The notes under the pieces: generated by a model
Database searches by the model: none
What the model was told of the DNA's origin: nothing
Seen by the model: only the letters and a program-made list of their open reading frames with translations
In this document: in pieces, positions 54,875-64,000 of the stretch
Numbering within the stretch: the stretch's first letter is position 1
How the letters are laid out: every line of letters starts with the position of its first letter
Translations under genes and position numbers: made by a program
Source: Stachybotrys elegans
Taxonomy: Eukaryota > Ascomycota > Sordariomycetes > Hypocreales > Stachybotryaceae
Direction of reading: 5' to 3'
Assembly: GCA_020746835.1 (NCBI GenBank)
Contig: JAGPNK010000010.1
Location: forward strand, 310,001 to 374,000
DNA: 64,000 bases

Positions 54875-55141
54875 TCATATGCGAGACCAGATAAGGGCGC
54901 CAACCGCCTACAGAATATTCTATTCGCCTTTTCTTGCTGTTACGTTTCATTTCGGGTTGCTTGACAGGTGCAGGCAGGACAGGCATGGGACTTGTTTGCT
55001 TCGAGCAGACATGCGTGCCTTGTTCACAACCCTGCTCGTAGTGCAGTGATCAACGTTACATTATGACATTTACGTGCAGCTACTTCAACTCCATTATCTT
55101 TCAACTGCCCCTCATCACGTCTCAACACTACCATAATAACC

Positions 55142-57559
55142 ATGCGTGCTTCTGTTCTCACAACTGTTCTGTGTACTTTGCAGGCTCTTGCTCAAGATGT
55201 GCTCTCATTTGTTGATCCGCTGATTGGTACCATCAACGGTGGCAATGTCTTTCCAGGCGCTACACTTCCCTACGGCTTAGCCAAAGCCGTTGCCGACGTC
55301 GACGGCCAGAATACAGGCGGCTTCGGCATGGATGACAGCCGCGTCGTTGGCTTCTCGAGTCTTCATGACAGCGGCTCAGGGGGGAACCCCAGCCTGGGCA
55401 ATTTCCCGCTCTTCCCCCAAGTCTGCCCGGATGACGAGCTGAACAACTGCAAGTTCCGCATCGATGACCGCAAGGTTGGGTACGATTTGAGCTCAGTGGT
55501 CGCAGAGCCGGGGTACTTTGCCTTAGATCTCGAATCAGGCATCGGGGCAGAAATGACGGTTTCGGAGCACGCTTCGCTATTCCGTTTCTCTTTCCCCGAA
55601 GGCACGGAGCATCCGTTGATTCTTCTTGATCTGACGGATTTGTGGAAGAGCCGGCAGAATGCCTCCATCAGCATCGACGAGAGCGGCCGCATGGTTGGCA
55701 ATGGCACGTTTCTTCCCAGCTTCGGCGCCGGGTACTACATGGCCTACTTCTGCGTCGACTTCTTCGGTGCCGAAATCTATGAGTCTGGCGTCTGGGTAAA
55801 CAATAGAGCGGGGACGGAGCCCAAGGAGATTTTCATCACCCGAGGCTTCAACCTCTTCTACCTCGAAGGAGGCGGATTTGTCAGGTTCGACGGCTCTGAT
55901 GATGGAGTGATTACAGTCCGTGTGGGCGTGAGCTTCCTCAGTAGCGAACGTGCCTGTCGGAATGCCGAGCTGGAGATTCCTACGCCGCTGGATGATTTCG
56001 ACGGCCTGGTCGCTGCGGCAAAGGAGTCGTGGAGAGAAAAGCTGCATCCCATATCCGTTAGTGAAAACGGAGTGACAGAGGATCTTTTGACGAGTCTGTG
56101 GAGCGGTGTGTATCGCAACATGATCTCCCCGCAGAACTATACGGGTGAGAACCCTCACTGGGACAGTGGAATTCCCTACTTTGATTCCTTTTATTGGTGG
56201 GTTCCTTCTGTGTTCTTCTTCCGGTGAAGAGGTAGAGAAATGCGGAGGGCTCACCTATTATAGTATCTGGGACAGCTTCCGAGTGCAGCATCCTCTTCTC
56301 ACCATCGTGGATCCCGTCGCCCAGACACAGATGGTAAACTCCCTGCTCGACATCTACCAAAACGAGGGATGGCTGCCCGACTGCCACATGTCCATGTGCA
56401 ACGGCTGGACGCAGGGCGGATCCAACGCCGACGTGGTCCTCGTCGACGCCTACGTCAAGAACCTCAGCTCCATTGACTGGGACCTCGCTCTCGAAGCCAT
56501 CCTCACCGACGCCGAGAACGAACCGCTGGAGTGGTCCTACAGGGGCCGCGGCGGCCTGCAGAGCTGGAAGACTCTCGACTACATTCCGTACCTAGACTTT
56601 GACCCCCTCGGGTTCGGGACGAATTCACGCAGCGTGAGCCGCACGCTCGAGTATGCCTATGACGATTTCTGCCTGGCCACGCTGGCTGCTGGGCTCGGTA
56701 GGCAGGATTTATACGATAAATACACACTCCGGAGCATGAACTGGCGGAACCTCTGGAGGGAGGATCAGACGTCCTTTATAGACGGCGAGGACACGGGGTT
56801 TGCGGGTTTCTTTCAGCCGAGATATCTCAACGGGACATGGGGGTTCCAGGATCCTATTGCGTGCTCGGCGCTCTCTGGGTGGTGTTCACTGACGAGCAAC
56901 CCGAGCGAGACGTTCGAGGCCAGCATATGGCAATATCTCTTGTAAGTGGCTTTCTCTGCACGCCTGGTGCTTGCTGATGCCTTAATAGCTTCGTGCCGCA
57001 TGCAACGTCGTCTCTCATCGAGCTGATCGGCGGAGATGAAGATTTCATCTCGCGTCTCGACTTCTTTCATACATCCGGTCTAGCAGACATATCCAACGAG
57101 CCAGTGTTTCTCACCGTCTTCCTCTACCACTACGCCGGGCGTCCCTCGCTGTCGGCAGAGAGGATTCATACCTACATACCAGCGTATTTCAACTCCACGC
57201 TGGGAGGCTTGCCAGGAAACGATGACTCGGGCGCAATGGGGGCTTTTCTCTTCTTCTCGGTGATTGGTCTTTTCCCAGTTGCAGGTCAGAACGTCTACCT
57301 CATCATCCCGCCATTTTTTGAGGAGGTCAACATCACCAGTCCAGAGACGGGCAAGACGGCCACGATCCGAAACGTTAACTTTGATCCCAGCTACGAGGCG
57401 GTCCATGTTCAGCGAGCGACGGTGAATGGAGAGCCGTGGACGAGATCGTGGATTGGCCATGAGTTCTTCACAGCGGGCTGGACCTTGGAATTGGAGCTAG
57501 GAGCAGACGAGTCGGACTGGGGGACTGCTGTGGAGGATCGCCCTCCAAGTTGGGTATGA
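55142..57559 (+). CDS. GH92 alpha-1,2-mannosidase, secreted
   Basis: Three exons, 55142-56196, 56264-56941 and 56989-57559; 767 residues. Signal peptide of about 17 residues (MRASVLTTVLCTLQALA), then DVLSFVDPLIGTINGGNVFPGATLPYG, the classic N-terminal beta-sandwich of GH92. GYYMAYFCVDF and IWDSFRVQHPL belong to the family core, and GWTQGGSNADVVLVDAY with the later GNDDSGAMGAFLFFS carry the acidic residues that bind Ca2+ and act in catalysis. The enzyme removes terminal alpha-mannose from N-glycans or mannoproteins. Introns are short (67 and 47 nt), and the first splits the Cys codon before IWDSF. Confidence 0.93.
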
Positions 57560-57989
57560 ACTGGCTTTCGTTCTGATGTGCTATAGGCATTATGTCAAAA
57601 CAGCGACGCTGTCCGCCAGCTTAGAGTAATATTGCCGATGGGAATTGTCGACAATGCGCTGTACCGTGCGGGTTTGATACTCATCGGCAATATTAGCATC
57701 ATTCGTATACCGCCACGCATTTCCGACTAGCTCCCATTGTTATGAAATATTGGTAGATTTTGTTTTAATCGTAAATCGGAAGCATGCAGTGTCGAAGTTG
57801 GTTTTGCCCAATAGTAATATACTACATAAGTAGTGCCTGTACTGATAGAAGGACTGTGCAGGTGGAGACCGTCATACTGTAGAGGAAAGCAGGCGTCGAA
57901 CCCCCCCTCCCTCATCTTTCCAGAGTCACATTACACCAAATACATTCCGTCAGTCAAATTCAGCTTCAATCGCCATCAAACCATCCAAC
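57560..57989. other. Intergenic region between the GH92 gene and atg12
   Basis: About 430 nt. AT-rich 3' UTR of the mannosidase, then a C-run near 57900 and the atg12 leader. An imperfect inverted pair around CGACAATGCGC/ATATTGCCGATGGGAATTG (57620-57690) is of uncertain meaning. Confidence 0.45.
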
Positions 57990-58469
57990 ATGGATCTGCA
58001 TGCATCAAACGCCGACTCACCGCCAGCCTCGCCTATCCCGGAAGATGGCGCTGATTCACCAGAGATACCCCTCACCATGACTGCGTCTGCCGTGCTGGCC
58101 GACCTGCCTCGTGACGCGACGGCCGCGCTGGCCAGTGCAGGAGAGTTTGCGCAGGAAAAGGTAGTGGTCAGGTTCAAGGCTGTCGGATCGGCTCCCAGCC
58201 TCACGCAGGACGTCTGCAAGATCAGCTCCAACCGCAAGTTCGAGGAGGTGGTGCGGTACCTGAGGCGCAAGCTGCGATGCAAGGACACGGACAGCGTCTT
58301 TCTCTACATCAACAACGCATTCGCCCCGTCGCTGGACGAGGTGGTGGGGAATCTACATCAGGTAGGTCTGCGGGAGTGTATCACGGGCGGTTGCTGACAG
58401 GTGTAGTGCTTCAAAAATGCTCATGACCAACTTGTGGTTGCCTATTCTATTACGCCCGCCTTTGGATGA
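57990..58469 (+). CDS. atg12: Ubiquitin-like autophagy protein Atg12
   Basis: Two exons, 57990-58361 and 58407-58469; 144 residues. The ubiquitin-like fold occupies the C-terminal 90 residues: [13 protein letters not shown], then [20 protein letters not shown] and [13 protein letters not shown]. The second exon gives [20 protein letters not shown], ending in the obligatory Gly that Atg7/Atg10 attach to Atg5. The Atg12-Atg5 conjugate acts as E3 for Atg8 lipidation. The N-terminal 50 residues are acidic and disordered. It converges on panB, whose stop lies 103 nt away. Confidence 0.94.
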
Positions 58470-58572
58470 TGGTATCTCGGAAAACGACTCCTCCAACGCC
58501 TTGAACCCAGCACATCTAACGCTATGCAAATCGCTCAATCATCATGGTTCCCGCCACGTATGCACGGCACCC

Positions 58573-59635
58573 CTAGTCCAGCTCATCAACCTGTTTCGCA
58601 AACGCCTCAAAGGCCTCCTTGGACATGGGGTACGTGTGCTCGGGTGCGGGATACTGCCTGCCCTTGACCTCGTCCCGGTACGCTTCGATGGCGCGCAGTG
58701 ACTCGCCCCATACGTCGCCGTACTTCTTAACAAATTTGGGCAGGAAACGCCCGGGCGGGAAGTTGCCCAGCATGTCGACCTGGACGAGGACCTGGCCGGA
58801 GCAGCCAGCTCCAGCTCCAATACCGATGGTGGGAATAGACAGCTTCTCTGTCACTAGTGTGGCAACCTCGGCGGGGACAGCTTCGAGAACGACGCCAAAG
58901 CAGCCGGCTTCTTGGACGGCGAGGGCATCTTCTAGGACCCTCAGCGCGCCATCGGTGGTCTTGCCCTGGACGCGGAAGCCGCCCAGGGCGTTTTGCCGCT
59001 GAGGCGTGAGTCCAACGTGGCCGATGACGGGAATGCCGGCTTTGGTGATGCGGCGGATGGTCGGTGCCATCTCCTTGCCGCCTTCCAGCTTGATACCTTG
59101 AACTCTGCCCTCCTTGATGAAGCGGATGGCGGTAGCCAAGGCCTGCTCGGGGGCGATCTCATATGTACCCATGGGCAGGTCGCCAATCTGGAAAGTCAGC
59201 CTTGTCAGGCACTAATAGAAGACGGGATAGGACAAATGGCATGCGGCTTACAGTGAAGGCTGCCTTTGTGGCGCGTGCAACGGACCGACAGTGCAACAGC
59301 ATCTCTTCCAATACAACTTCACTCGTATCCTCCATTCCTAGAGCAACCATGGCCAAACTGTCGCCAACCAGGATCATGTCCATGCCAGCATGATCAGCGA
59401 CATGGGCGCTAGGGAAGTCGTGGGCGGTAATCATGGTGATTGGCTCGCGCTTCTTGTACAGGGATCTGAGGGTGCCGAGGGTAACCTTTTTGCGCGGGTC
59501 GGAGGGAGGTGTTCCCATTGGGGAGTGAGAGCTGTGCCGATGCTGCGATACCAGACCAAACAGAGGGCGGGTGGCGAGGGAAGCTGGTCGCGTGCCACGA
59601 GCCAGATGGCTGCACGATCGAGCAAAAAGGGGCAT
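58573..59635 (-). CDS. panB: 3-methyl-2-oxobutanoate hydroxymethyltransferase (ketopantoate hydroxymethyltransferase)
   Basis: Two exons, 59635-59252 and 59187-58573, phase 0; 332 residues. An N-terminal Arg/Ser-rich stretch (MPLFARSCSHLARGTRPASL) suggests a mitochondrial presequence. Motifs: ITAHDFPSAHVADHAGMDMI, VGDSLAMVALG with the metal-binding Asp, GIKLEGGKEMAPTI, and IGHVGLTPQ, which fit PanB. It transfers a hydroxymethyl group from methylene-THF to ketoisovalerate, the first committed step of pantothenate and CoA synthesis (yeast Ecm31). The intron is 64 nt with a GTAAGC donor; reading through it ends the protein shortly after. Confidence 0.95.
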
Positions 59636-60801
59636 GATGGGTGTGAGGGAGGTGCTCTGTGAGTGGGTGTATGCGGTATACTTATGCGTATGTGGTTGTA
59701 GGCTCTGTGTAGAAGGGCGGTACACACAAAGATATTAATGGATACAAAATATCAATTTAACGTCACCAAGGAGAAAATCAGGCCAGTTTATGAATTGAGG
59801 GGGAAATCAAGTCTACCAAGTCTGTGGCGGAGAGCGGTTTTTATCTACCTGGCCATGATGGTTTTTACGTTGTAGAATTGAGTATCTCCCCGAATGACCG
59901 GGCTGGTGTTCTTTGCCATTTTCTTACAGGGGGCTCCGCACCCCACGAATCCCCTGTCTCGGGCGACCGCCCCTTTCCCACCTTAGTAATAATCCAGAGG
60001 GCCGCTAAGAATCACAGCCATGATCCCTCCAGCCAAAGCAAGCTCTAGTGGCTCACTCGGCGGGTTTTTTTTAGAAACCCTGGAAGCCCAGCCATCATCA
60101 GCTCCGGTTGTGCGAGACAAACTTGCTGGACGGGATGGGATTGGTAGGAGGAGGAGGAGCGGTAGGATTGGATTATGGTCATATCAGGTCAGGGCCCGAG
60201 ATACCCGGTTCCGCTGGGTCTCCGTCGGGGCGAGATGAATTTGGATCGATCTGTACTGCTTACTTCTTCACATGCAAGACATTAGATAGATACCTACTAA
60301 CTTGCAGCGTGGCAGGGGAGCGCAGTGGCCGGCTGGGTGAGTCGGTTCCGGTTCACCGAGCTTTGCGCACCCTCATCAGAGAATAGTAGACGGCAGCTGC
60401 CAATCACCCATATTAATAATATCTCGACGGTGCGGCAAACCAAACTCCGTGGTTCCCTCAGGCTTACCCAATTCGCCCTGCTGGAATTATTGCCAGCTCG
60501 CCACTGTCCACTGCCTGTCTGCCCATTAACAGATGTTCCGGCTTCTCTCCGCTAAATCTTCGGTGCGCCCCCGATAGCGATAACTTATCGCACCTACGCC
60601 ATCGTTATCGGAGCGCCCCTCGTGACTTCTCCCCTCCCTCAGCCCAACACGACATGCCTCTTCCTCTTACTCACACTTACACCAGCGACTGCAAACCCCA
60701 GCACCATTCTCTCGAGAAACCCTGCGCATTGCTTCTTCTTCTTCTTATCATACCTCTTCCTCTCCGTGTAGCCGCGACGCCCTCGCAACCATCTGCCCAC
60801 C
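59636..60801. other. Divergent promoter region of panB and ubc8
   Basis: About 1.17 kb. It includes a GATA-rich palindromic cluster (separate entry) and C/T-rich leader sequence before ubc8. No gene is seen. Confidence 0.5.
60572..60611. promoter_or_regulatory. Clustered GATA/CGATA motifs with a perfect palindrome
   Basis: The sequence CGATAGCGATAACTTATCG contains GCGATAA-C-TTATCGC, a 7-bp palindrome, and another GTTATCGG follows 20 nt later. Four GATA cores occur within 40 nt, about 200 nt before the ubc8 ATG. Fungal GATA factors bind HGATAR; paired sites increase affinity. Role inferred. Confidence 0.4.
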
Positions 60802-61772
60802 ATGAGTAGTCCACGACGAAGAATCGAGACTGATGTAAGTTCGAGCCGTAAGGGATGCCGGGAGCTGGTGGACTGACCCTGTTGCAGGTGATGAAGTAGG
60901 CCATACGTCGGGTCCATCATGGTTCTTCGTCTTGCTAACCTTTTTCTAGGATGTACGATTCTCTGCTCGCGGCCATGCTACCATGAATGACTGACGCATG
61001 TAGGCTCATGAGTGACTACGAGGTGACTCTGGTCAATGACAACAGTATGTTCCTCCCCTGCATGCCCCCCGGCCCTGCTAACCCGCACAGTGTAAGTATG
61101 GCCCGCGCTCGTCATCCACGGCCTTGTCTCATCCAAGCAGGCAAGAATTCTTTGTTAGATTCAAGGGACCGGCCGAAAGTCAGTACTCTCCTCAGCACTC
61201 GCAGCTCGCCATTTTACTAACTGGTTCCTCGCAGCCCCGTTCGAGGGTGGTCTCTGGAAGGTGCATGTCGAACTTCCCGACACCTACCCCTTCAAGTCGC
61301 CCAGCATTGGGTTCGTCAACCGCATTTTCCATCCAAACATTGATGAGCTGTAGGTTCCCAACAATTCCTCCAAGAGGCCGCGCGCTAACCATGGCAGGTC
61401 CGGATCCGTCTGCCTCGACGTCATCAACCAGACCTGGTCTCCCATGTTCGATATGATCAACATCTTCGAAGTCTTCCTGCCCCAACTCCTCCGCTACCCG
61501 AACCCTACCGATCCCCTCAACGGCGAAGCCGCTGCCTTGCTCATAAGGGAACCCAAGAGCTATGACGCCAAGGTCAAAGGTAATAAGCGGCATCCAACCC
61601 CTCCACTCCCACCTTGTGAGGCTAACGGATGTTAGAATATGTTCAAAAGTACGCCACTAAGGATGCCGCGGACGATGCCGGAGTCGAGAGCGAGGATGGC
61701 GACGACATGTCCTCGGTAGCAAGTTTTGGGGACGACGACGATGAGCCCGCCGGCCAGATGGACGACGTATAG
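60802..61772 (+). CDS. ubc8: Ubiquitin-conjugating enzyme Ubc8/UBE2H, with an 8-nt and a 1-nt exon
   Basis: Eight exons give an intact 184-residue E2: 60802-60834, 60888-60895, 61004-61044, 61091 (one base), 61141-61178, 61235-61349, 61398-61579 and 61636-61772. The product begins [20 protein letters not shown] as in yeast Ubc8. It continues [18 protein letters not shown], the HPN motif FHPNID and catalytic Cys in [15 protein letters not shown]; the C-terminus is acidic, as in UBE2H. Ubc8 works with the GID/CTLH E3 ligase to degrade gluconeogenic enzymes such as FBPase. The single T at 61091 lies between CACAG and GTAAGT and completes the Met codon of VNDNMQEFF; leaving it out destroys the frame. 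The total exon length, 555 nt, is a multiple of three only with both tiny exons. Confidence 0.9.
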
Positions 61773-62160
61773 GATAGTGCGGCGTCACAGAAAGACGAGA
61801 ACGAGGATTGATTTTGGACGACTAGGTACTGTGGGCGCAGGGATAGCTACGGACGGAGTTGACGAGTTTGTTTAAGCCATTGCCTGGGCGCTATCAGGCA
61901 CGTTACTCTGCATATTGGTTTTTTGTTTTTGCTTTTTTCTTGTTTTTCTACCAGCTTCTTGGCGAGGCCAATCACTTGGACAAGGCGAGGCTCGCAACAA
62001 TATTACAAGGGACCATTATCAAATAGCAGCAGCGAATGCCGGACGCGCAAATCAAGTTGAATGCAAAGTAAATTTTCCAACAAACCGAACCAGGGTATCT
62101 GTTGTGTTGTGTCATTACGTCATAAGTAGTGGTGGGAGCAAGTAGTCGTCGAATACAGCG
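61773..62160. other. Convergent 3' region of ubc8 and the Saf4-type gene
   Basis: About 390 nt with T-rich tracts near 61918-61945; untranslated sequence only. Confidence 0.5.
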
Positions 62161-63194
62161 TTAATCGGAGTCGTAGCTCACGAGCCCGCTGCTGGGCGCT
62201 GCATCTTGAATCACCTCGTGTGGCTTCGCCTTGGGCGGGCCGCCCTCGGCATCCTCAGCGCGCTTCCTCTTGACCCCGGGTATCCTAGCAGGCTGCTTGG
62301 GCTCCGGCCTGTCATTCAAGAAGGGGTCCCGCGACATCCTCGTGTTGCTCAAGACCTCCGACGTAAAGTCGTTCTTGATCTGCACCGCCCGCTTGTCGAC
62401 CTTTTTCAGGGGTGCATCGGACCGGGGCTTGCTCGTTGTCTTGAAGAGAGGCTTGGCGAGGGCTCTATCCCCCGTGTCCTCCTCGACGGGCCCAAAATCC
62501 ACGAGAGCGGCGCGGCGGGCATCGTCCTCGGACTCCGGGAGCAGGTCGATGCCCACGCCGAGGCGGTCCTTGAGATGCTCAGCGGCAGCCTCCTCGCGCT
62601 CGCGCTCCTTCCTGCCCGCCCGGAAGGCCTTGCGCAGCCGCTGGTTCTGGGTGTAGGGGTCGTCCCAGTGGCGCGAGGAGGCGTCCATCAGCTCGTGGAT
62701 GCGGTCCGTGGCAGCGCGCAGCTGCTCGCGGTCCTCGATGGTCTTCTCGAGCTTGGCGAAGGCGTTGCTGCGCAGGGCCTCGCGCTCCTCGTCCGTCATG
62801 ATGACGTGGTCACCGGGGCGGACGCGGTCCTCGCCCAGGTCCCTCTTTGCGGCGCCCTCGACGACGACGTAGGCCGTGTTCTTGGGATCGGTGCGCATCT
62901 CGATGGCACCGCCGCAGTCGGCGTGGGTGAAGCGGAAGCTCCATACGGGCGTGGAGTAGTAGGCGCCGACCTTCTTCTTCTCGGCGTTGAAGCGCACGCC
63001 CTGGGCGATGATGGTGGGCTTCGGGCAGGAGGCGCACCAGACGGGGAAGGGCATCTCGAAGCGCACCGTGAGGATGCCGTGCGAGGCGAGCTTGGAGGCG
63101 CGGCTGCCGAGGGCGTGTTTCTTGTGGAGCTTGTTGGCGCTCGTGGTCCCCTCGACGTCCGGGGGACGTACCGGCCCATGTTGAAGCCCTGCAT
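62161..63194 (-). CDS. Yju2/CWC16-family splicing factor (Saf4/CCDC130-type), apparent frameshift near the start
   Basis: The N-terminus MQGFNMGRYVP reads from the ATG at 63194, but then the frame needs one more C in a C5 run (about 63160-63166) to enter PDVEGTTSANKLHKKHALG and the long frame that runs to the stop at 62161. With it the product is about 345 residues. The family zinc-binding block is present: RFEMPFPVWCASC, KKKVGAYYSTPVW and THADCGGAIEMRTDP. Downstream come a charged coiled-coil region and a terminal SYDSD. Yju2/Saf4 proteins bind the spliceosome around step one; Saf4/CCDC130 is linked to a subset of introns. The missing base is more likely a sequencing error than a real mutation. 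Confidence 0.85.
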
Positions 63195-63482
63195 GATGGC
63201 GGCGGCTGTTAGGGGTGGAGGTGGTGAAGATGAAGGTTGGGTGAGAGAAGGTTTGATGTCATGGCTTGGGCGACCAAGTAAATAAGTGAGTGAGTGAGAC
63301 TTGAGTGAGTGGCCTCAGGGGCCATTTCTAGTGGGGCAGTTGCTGTCTATGCTCTGTGGGAGATGCAAGGAAAGAAACAACCGTCTCGTTATATTTTAAA
63401 CTATTCCACTTCTCTCTACGTCATGTTCCGCGCATAGTCTGGCCGTCTATCTATCTATCTATTTTGTCGCACTGTCTCTCTA
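63195..63482. other. Region between the Saf4-type gene and the truncated last gene
   Basis: About 290 nt with TGAGTGAG-type repeats near 63284-63311 and a TATC tandem at 63447-63463. It holds the promoter of the Saf4-type gene and the 3' flank of the last gene. Confidence 0.5.
63447..63463. repeat. TATC microsatellite
   Basis: Four copies of CTAT/TATC in tandem; a simple sequence repeat in untranslated sequence. Confidence 0.8.
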
Positions 63483-64000
63483 CTAGTATTTCTTTTGCAT
63501 CTTCTTGCACAGCTCGTCAAACTCCTTCTCCGAACGAGGTCCTGCGCGGGTCGACTCGAGCCCTTCGAGGACCATGTCCATCATGTCCTCCCTGAGACTC
63601 TCGTAAATCTTGGTCACCCACGTCCCGATAGATTTCTTGTCGTGCGCCGACTCCAACTCGTGGATTCTGGCGTACAGAGGATCGTCGTCGAGGCCGTAGT
63701 GCGTGGGGACGGCGAGCCGCGACCGCACCCAGGCGTACAGCTGCGCCGTGCCGTCTCCCAGCTGCGCGGCGACGGCATCCTTGGCGAGCGCCAGGTTGGG
63801 GTAGAAGATGGAGGAGGCCAGGCTGGAGATGTTGGTGGCAAAGAGCCTCTTGAAGGACTGGAGCTGCGACACCGAGCAGCTGACCTGCTCGGCGTGGAGA
63901 AACTCCGTCACTGGGCCCATGACGGCGTCGACGACGTAAGGGATGCGGTCTTTCCAGGAGTTGGCATTCCAGTGGTACCACGTCGTCTCAATCGTCGGCC
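63483..64000 (-). CDS. Partial conserved protein, 3' part only, unrecognised
   Basis: The frame is open from the window edge to a stop at 63483, showing the last 171 residues; the start lies outside. The visible part is mainly helical: TTWYHWNANSWKDRIPYVVD, then FKRLFATNISSLASSIFYP, RSRLAVPTHYGLDDDPLYA and KSIGTWVTKIYESLRED, ending in a lysine-rich tail (CKKMQKKY). There is one Cys pair but no membrane segment. I cannot place it in a family. Coding bias and composition are good, so it is a real gene. Confidence 0.7.
   Translation of the reverse strand, partial: PTIETTWYHWNANSWKDRIPYVVDAVMGPVTEFLHAEQVSCSVSQLQSFKRLFATNISSLASSIFYPNLALAKDAVAAQLGDGTAQLYAWVRSRLAVPTHYGLDDDPLYARIHELESAHDKKSIGTWVTKIYESLREDMMDMVLEGLESTRAGPRSEKEFDELCKKMQKKY

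Noticed and set aside
62206..63285. A 359-codon plus-strand open frame across the Saf4-type gene
   Set aside because: Shadow of a GC-rich gene; the minus strand has the zinc-binding motifs of the family.

Overview
This window comes from a filamentous ascomycete, most likely a Sordariomycete and plausibly of the Hypocreales (inferred, not tested). Genes are interrupted by short introns of mostly 45-100 nt. The introns have GTRNGT-type donors, CTAAC-type branch points and YAG acceptors. Coding sequence is GC-rich, genes sit on both strands without operons, and several families are typical of Pezizomycotina: an Egh16-type secreted protein, Cpc1 with upstream ORFs, GPI proteins with Ser/Thr tails and a Crh-type GH16. 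I found no rRNA, tRNA, CRISPR array or transposon.

Layout. 0-10 kb: pex11, an SR splicing factor, an Egh16-like secreted protein and the sorting nexin mdm1. 10-19 kb: trm8, a tiny unannotated-looking membrane protein gene, hom6, a CCDC174-like protein, the amino-acid-starvation regulator cpc1 and a GPI protein. 19-31.4 kb: a GNAT, trm7, mon2, a PRPP synthetase and a flavoprotein/F-box-like/ankyrin-like fusion. 31.4-36 kb is a 4.5 kb stretch without genes, followed by a large low-complexity protein and mms2. 40-48 kb contains two damaged genes, a phosphoserine aminotransferase pseudogene and a helicase-less MER3/HFM1 fragment, interleaved with a stomatin-like gene and a Cys-rich GPI protein. 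48-64 kb: a Crh transglycosidase, a 2.9 kb empty stretch, a zinc alcohol dehydrogenase, a SIRT5-type sirtuin, a GH92 mannosidase, atg12, panB, ubc8, a Saf4/CCDC130-type splicing factor and a gene cut by the window edge.

The genes are mainly housekeeping: tRNA anticodon-loop and variable-loop methylation (trm7, trm8), splicing (SR protein, Saf4-type), trafficking and lipid contact sites (mdm1, mon2), ubiquitin and ubiquitin-like systems (mms2, ubc8, atg12), amino-acid, nucleotide and vitamin supply (hom6, PRPP synthetase, panB) and the cell wall/secretome.

The most striking observations are in gene structure. ubc8 can only be read as a canonical E2 enzyme if it contains an 8-nt exon and a single-nucleotide exon (position 61091) flanked by consensus splice signals. 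The PRPP synthetase carries a 9-nt exon. cpc1 has at least one upstream ORF, a 40-codon uORF2 and a reading frame open for about 650 nt upstream of its first AUG without any AUG, the arrangement described for Neurospora cpc-1, plus a TGACTCA site upstream. Three single-base deficits in C-runs (two in the SR gene, one in the Saf4-type gene) look like homopolymer sequencing errors. An annotator should therefore not take those two genes as broken without checking reads.
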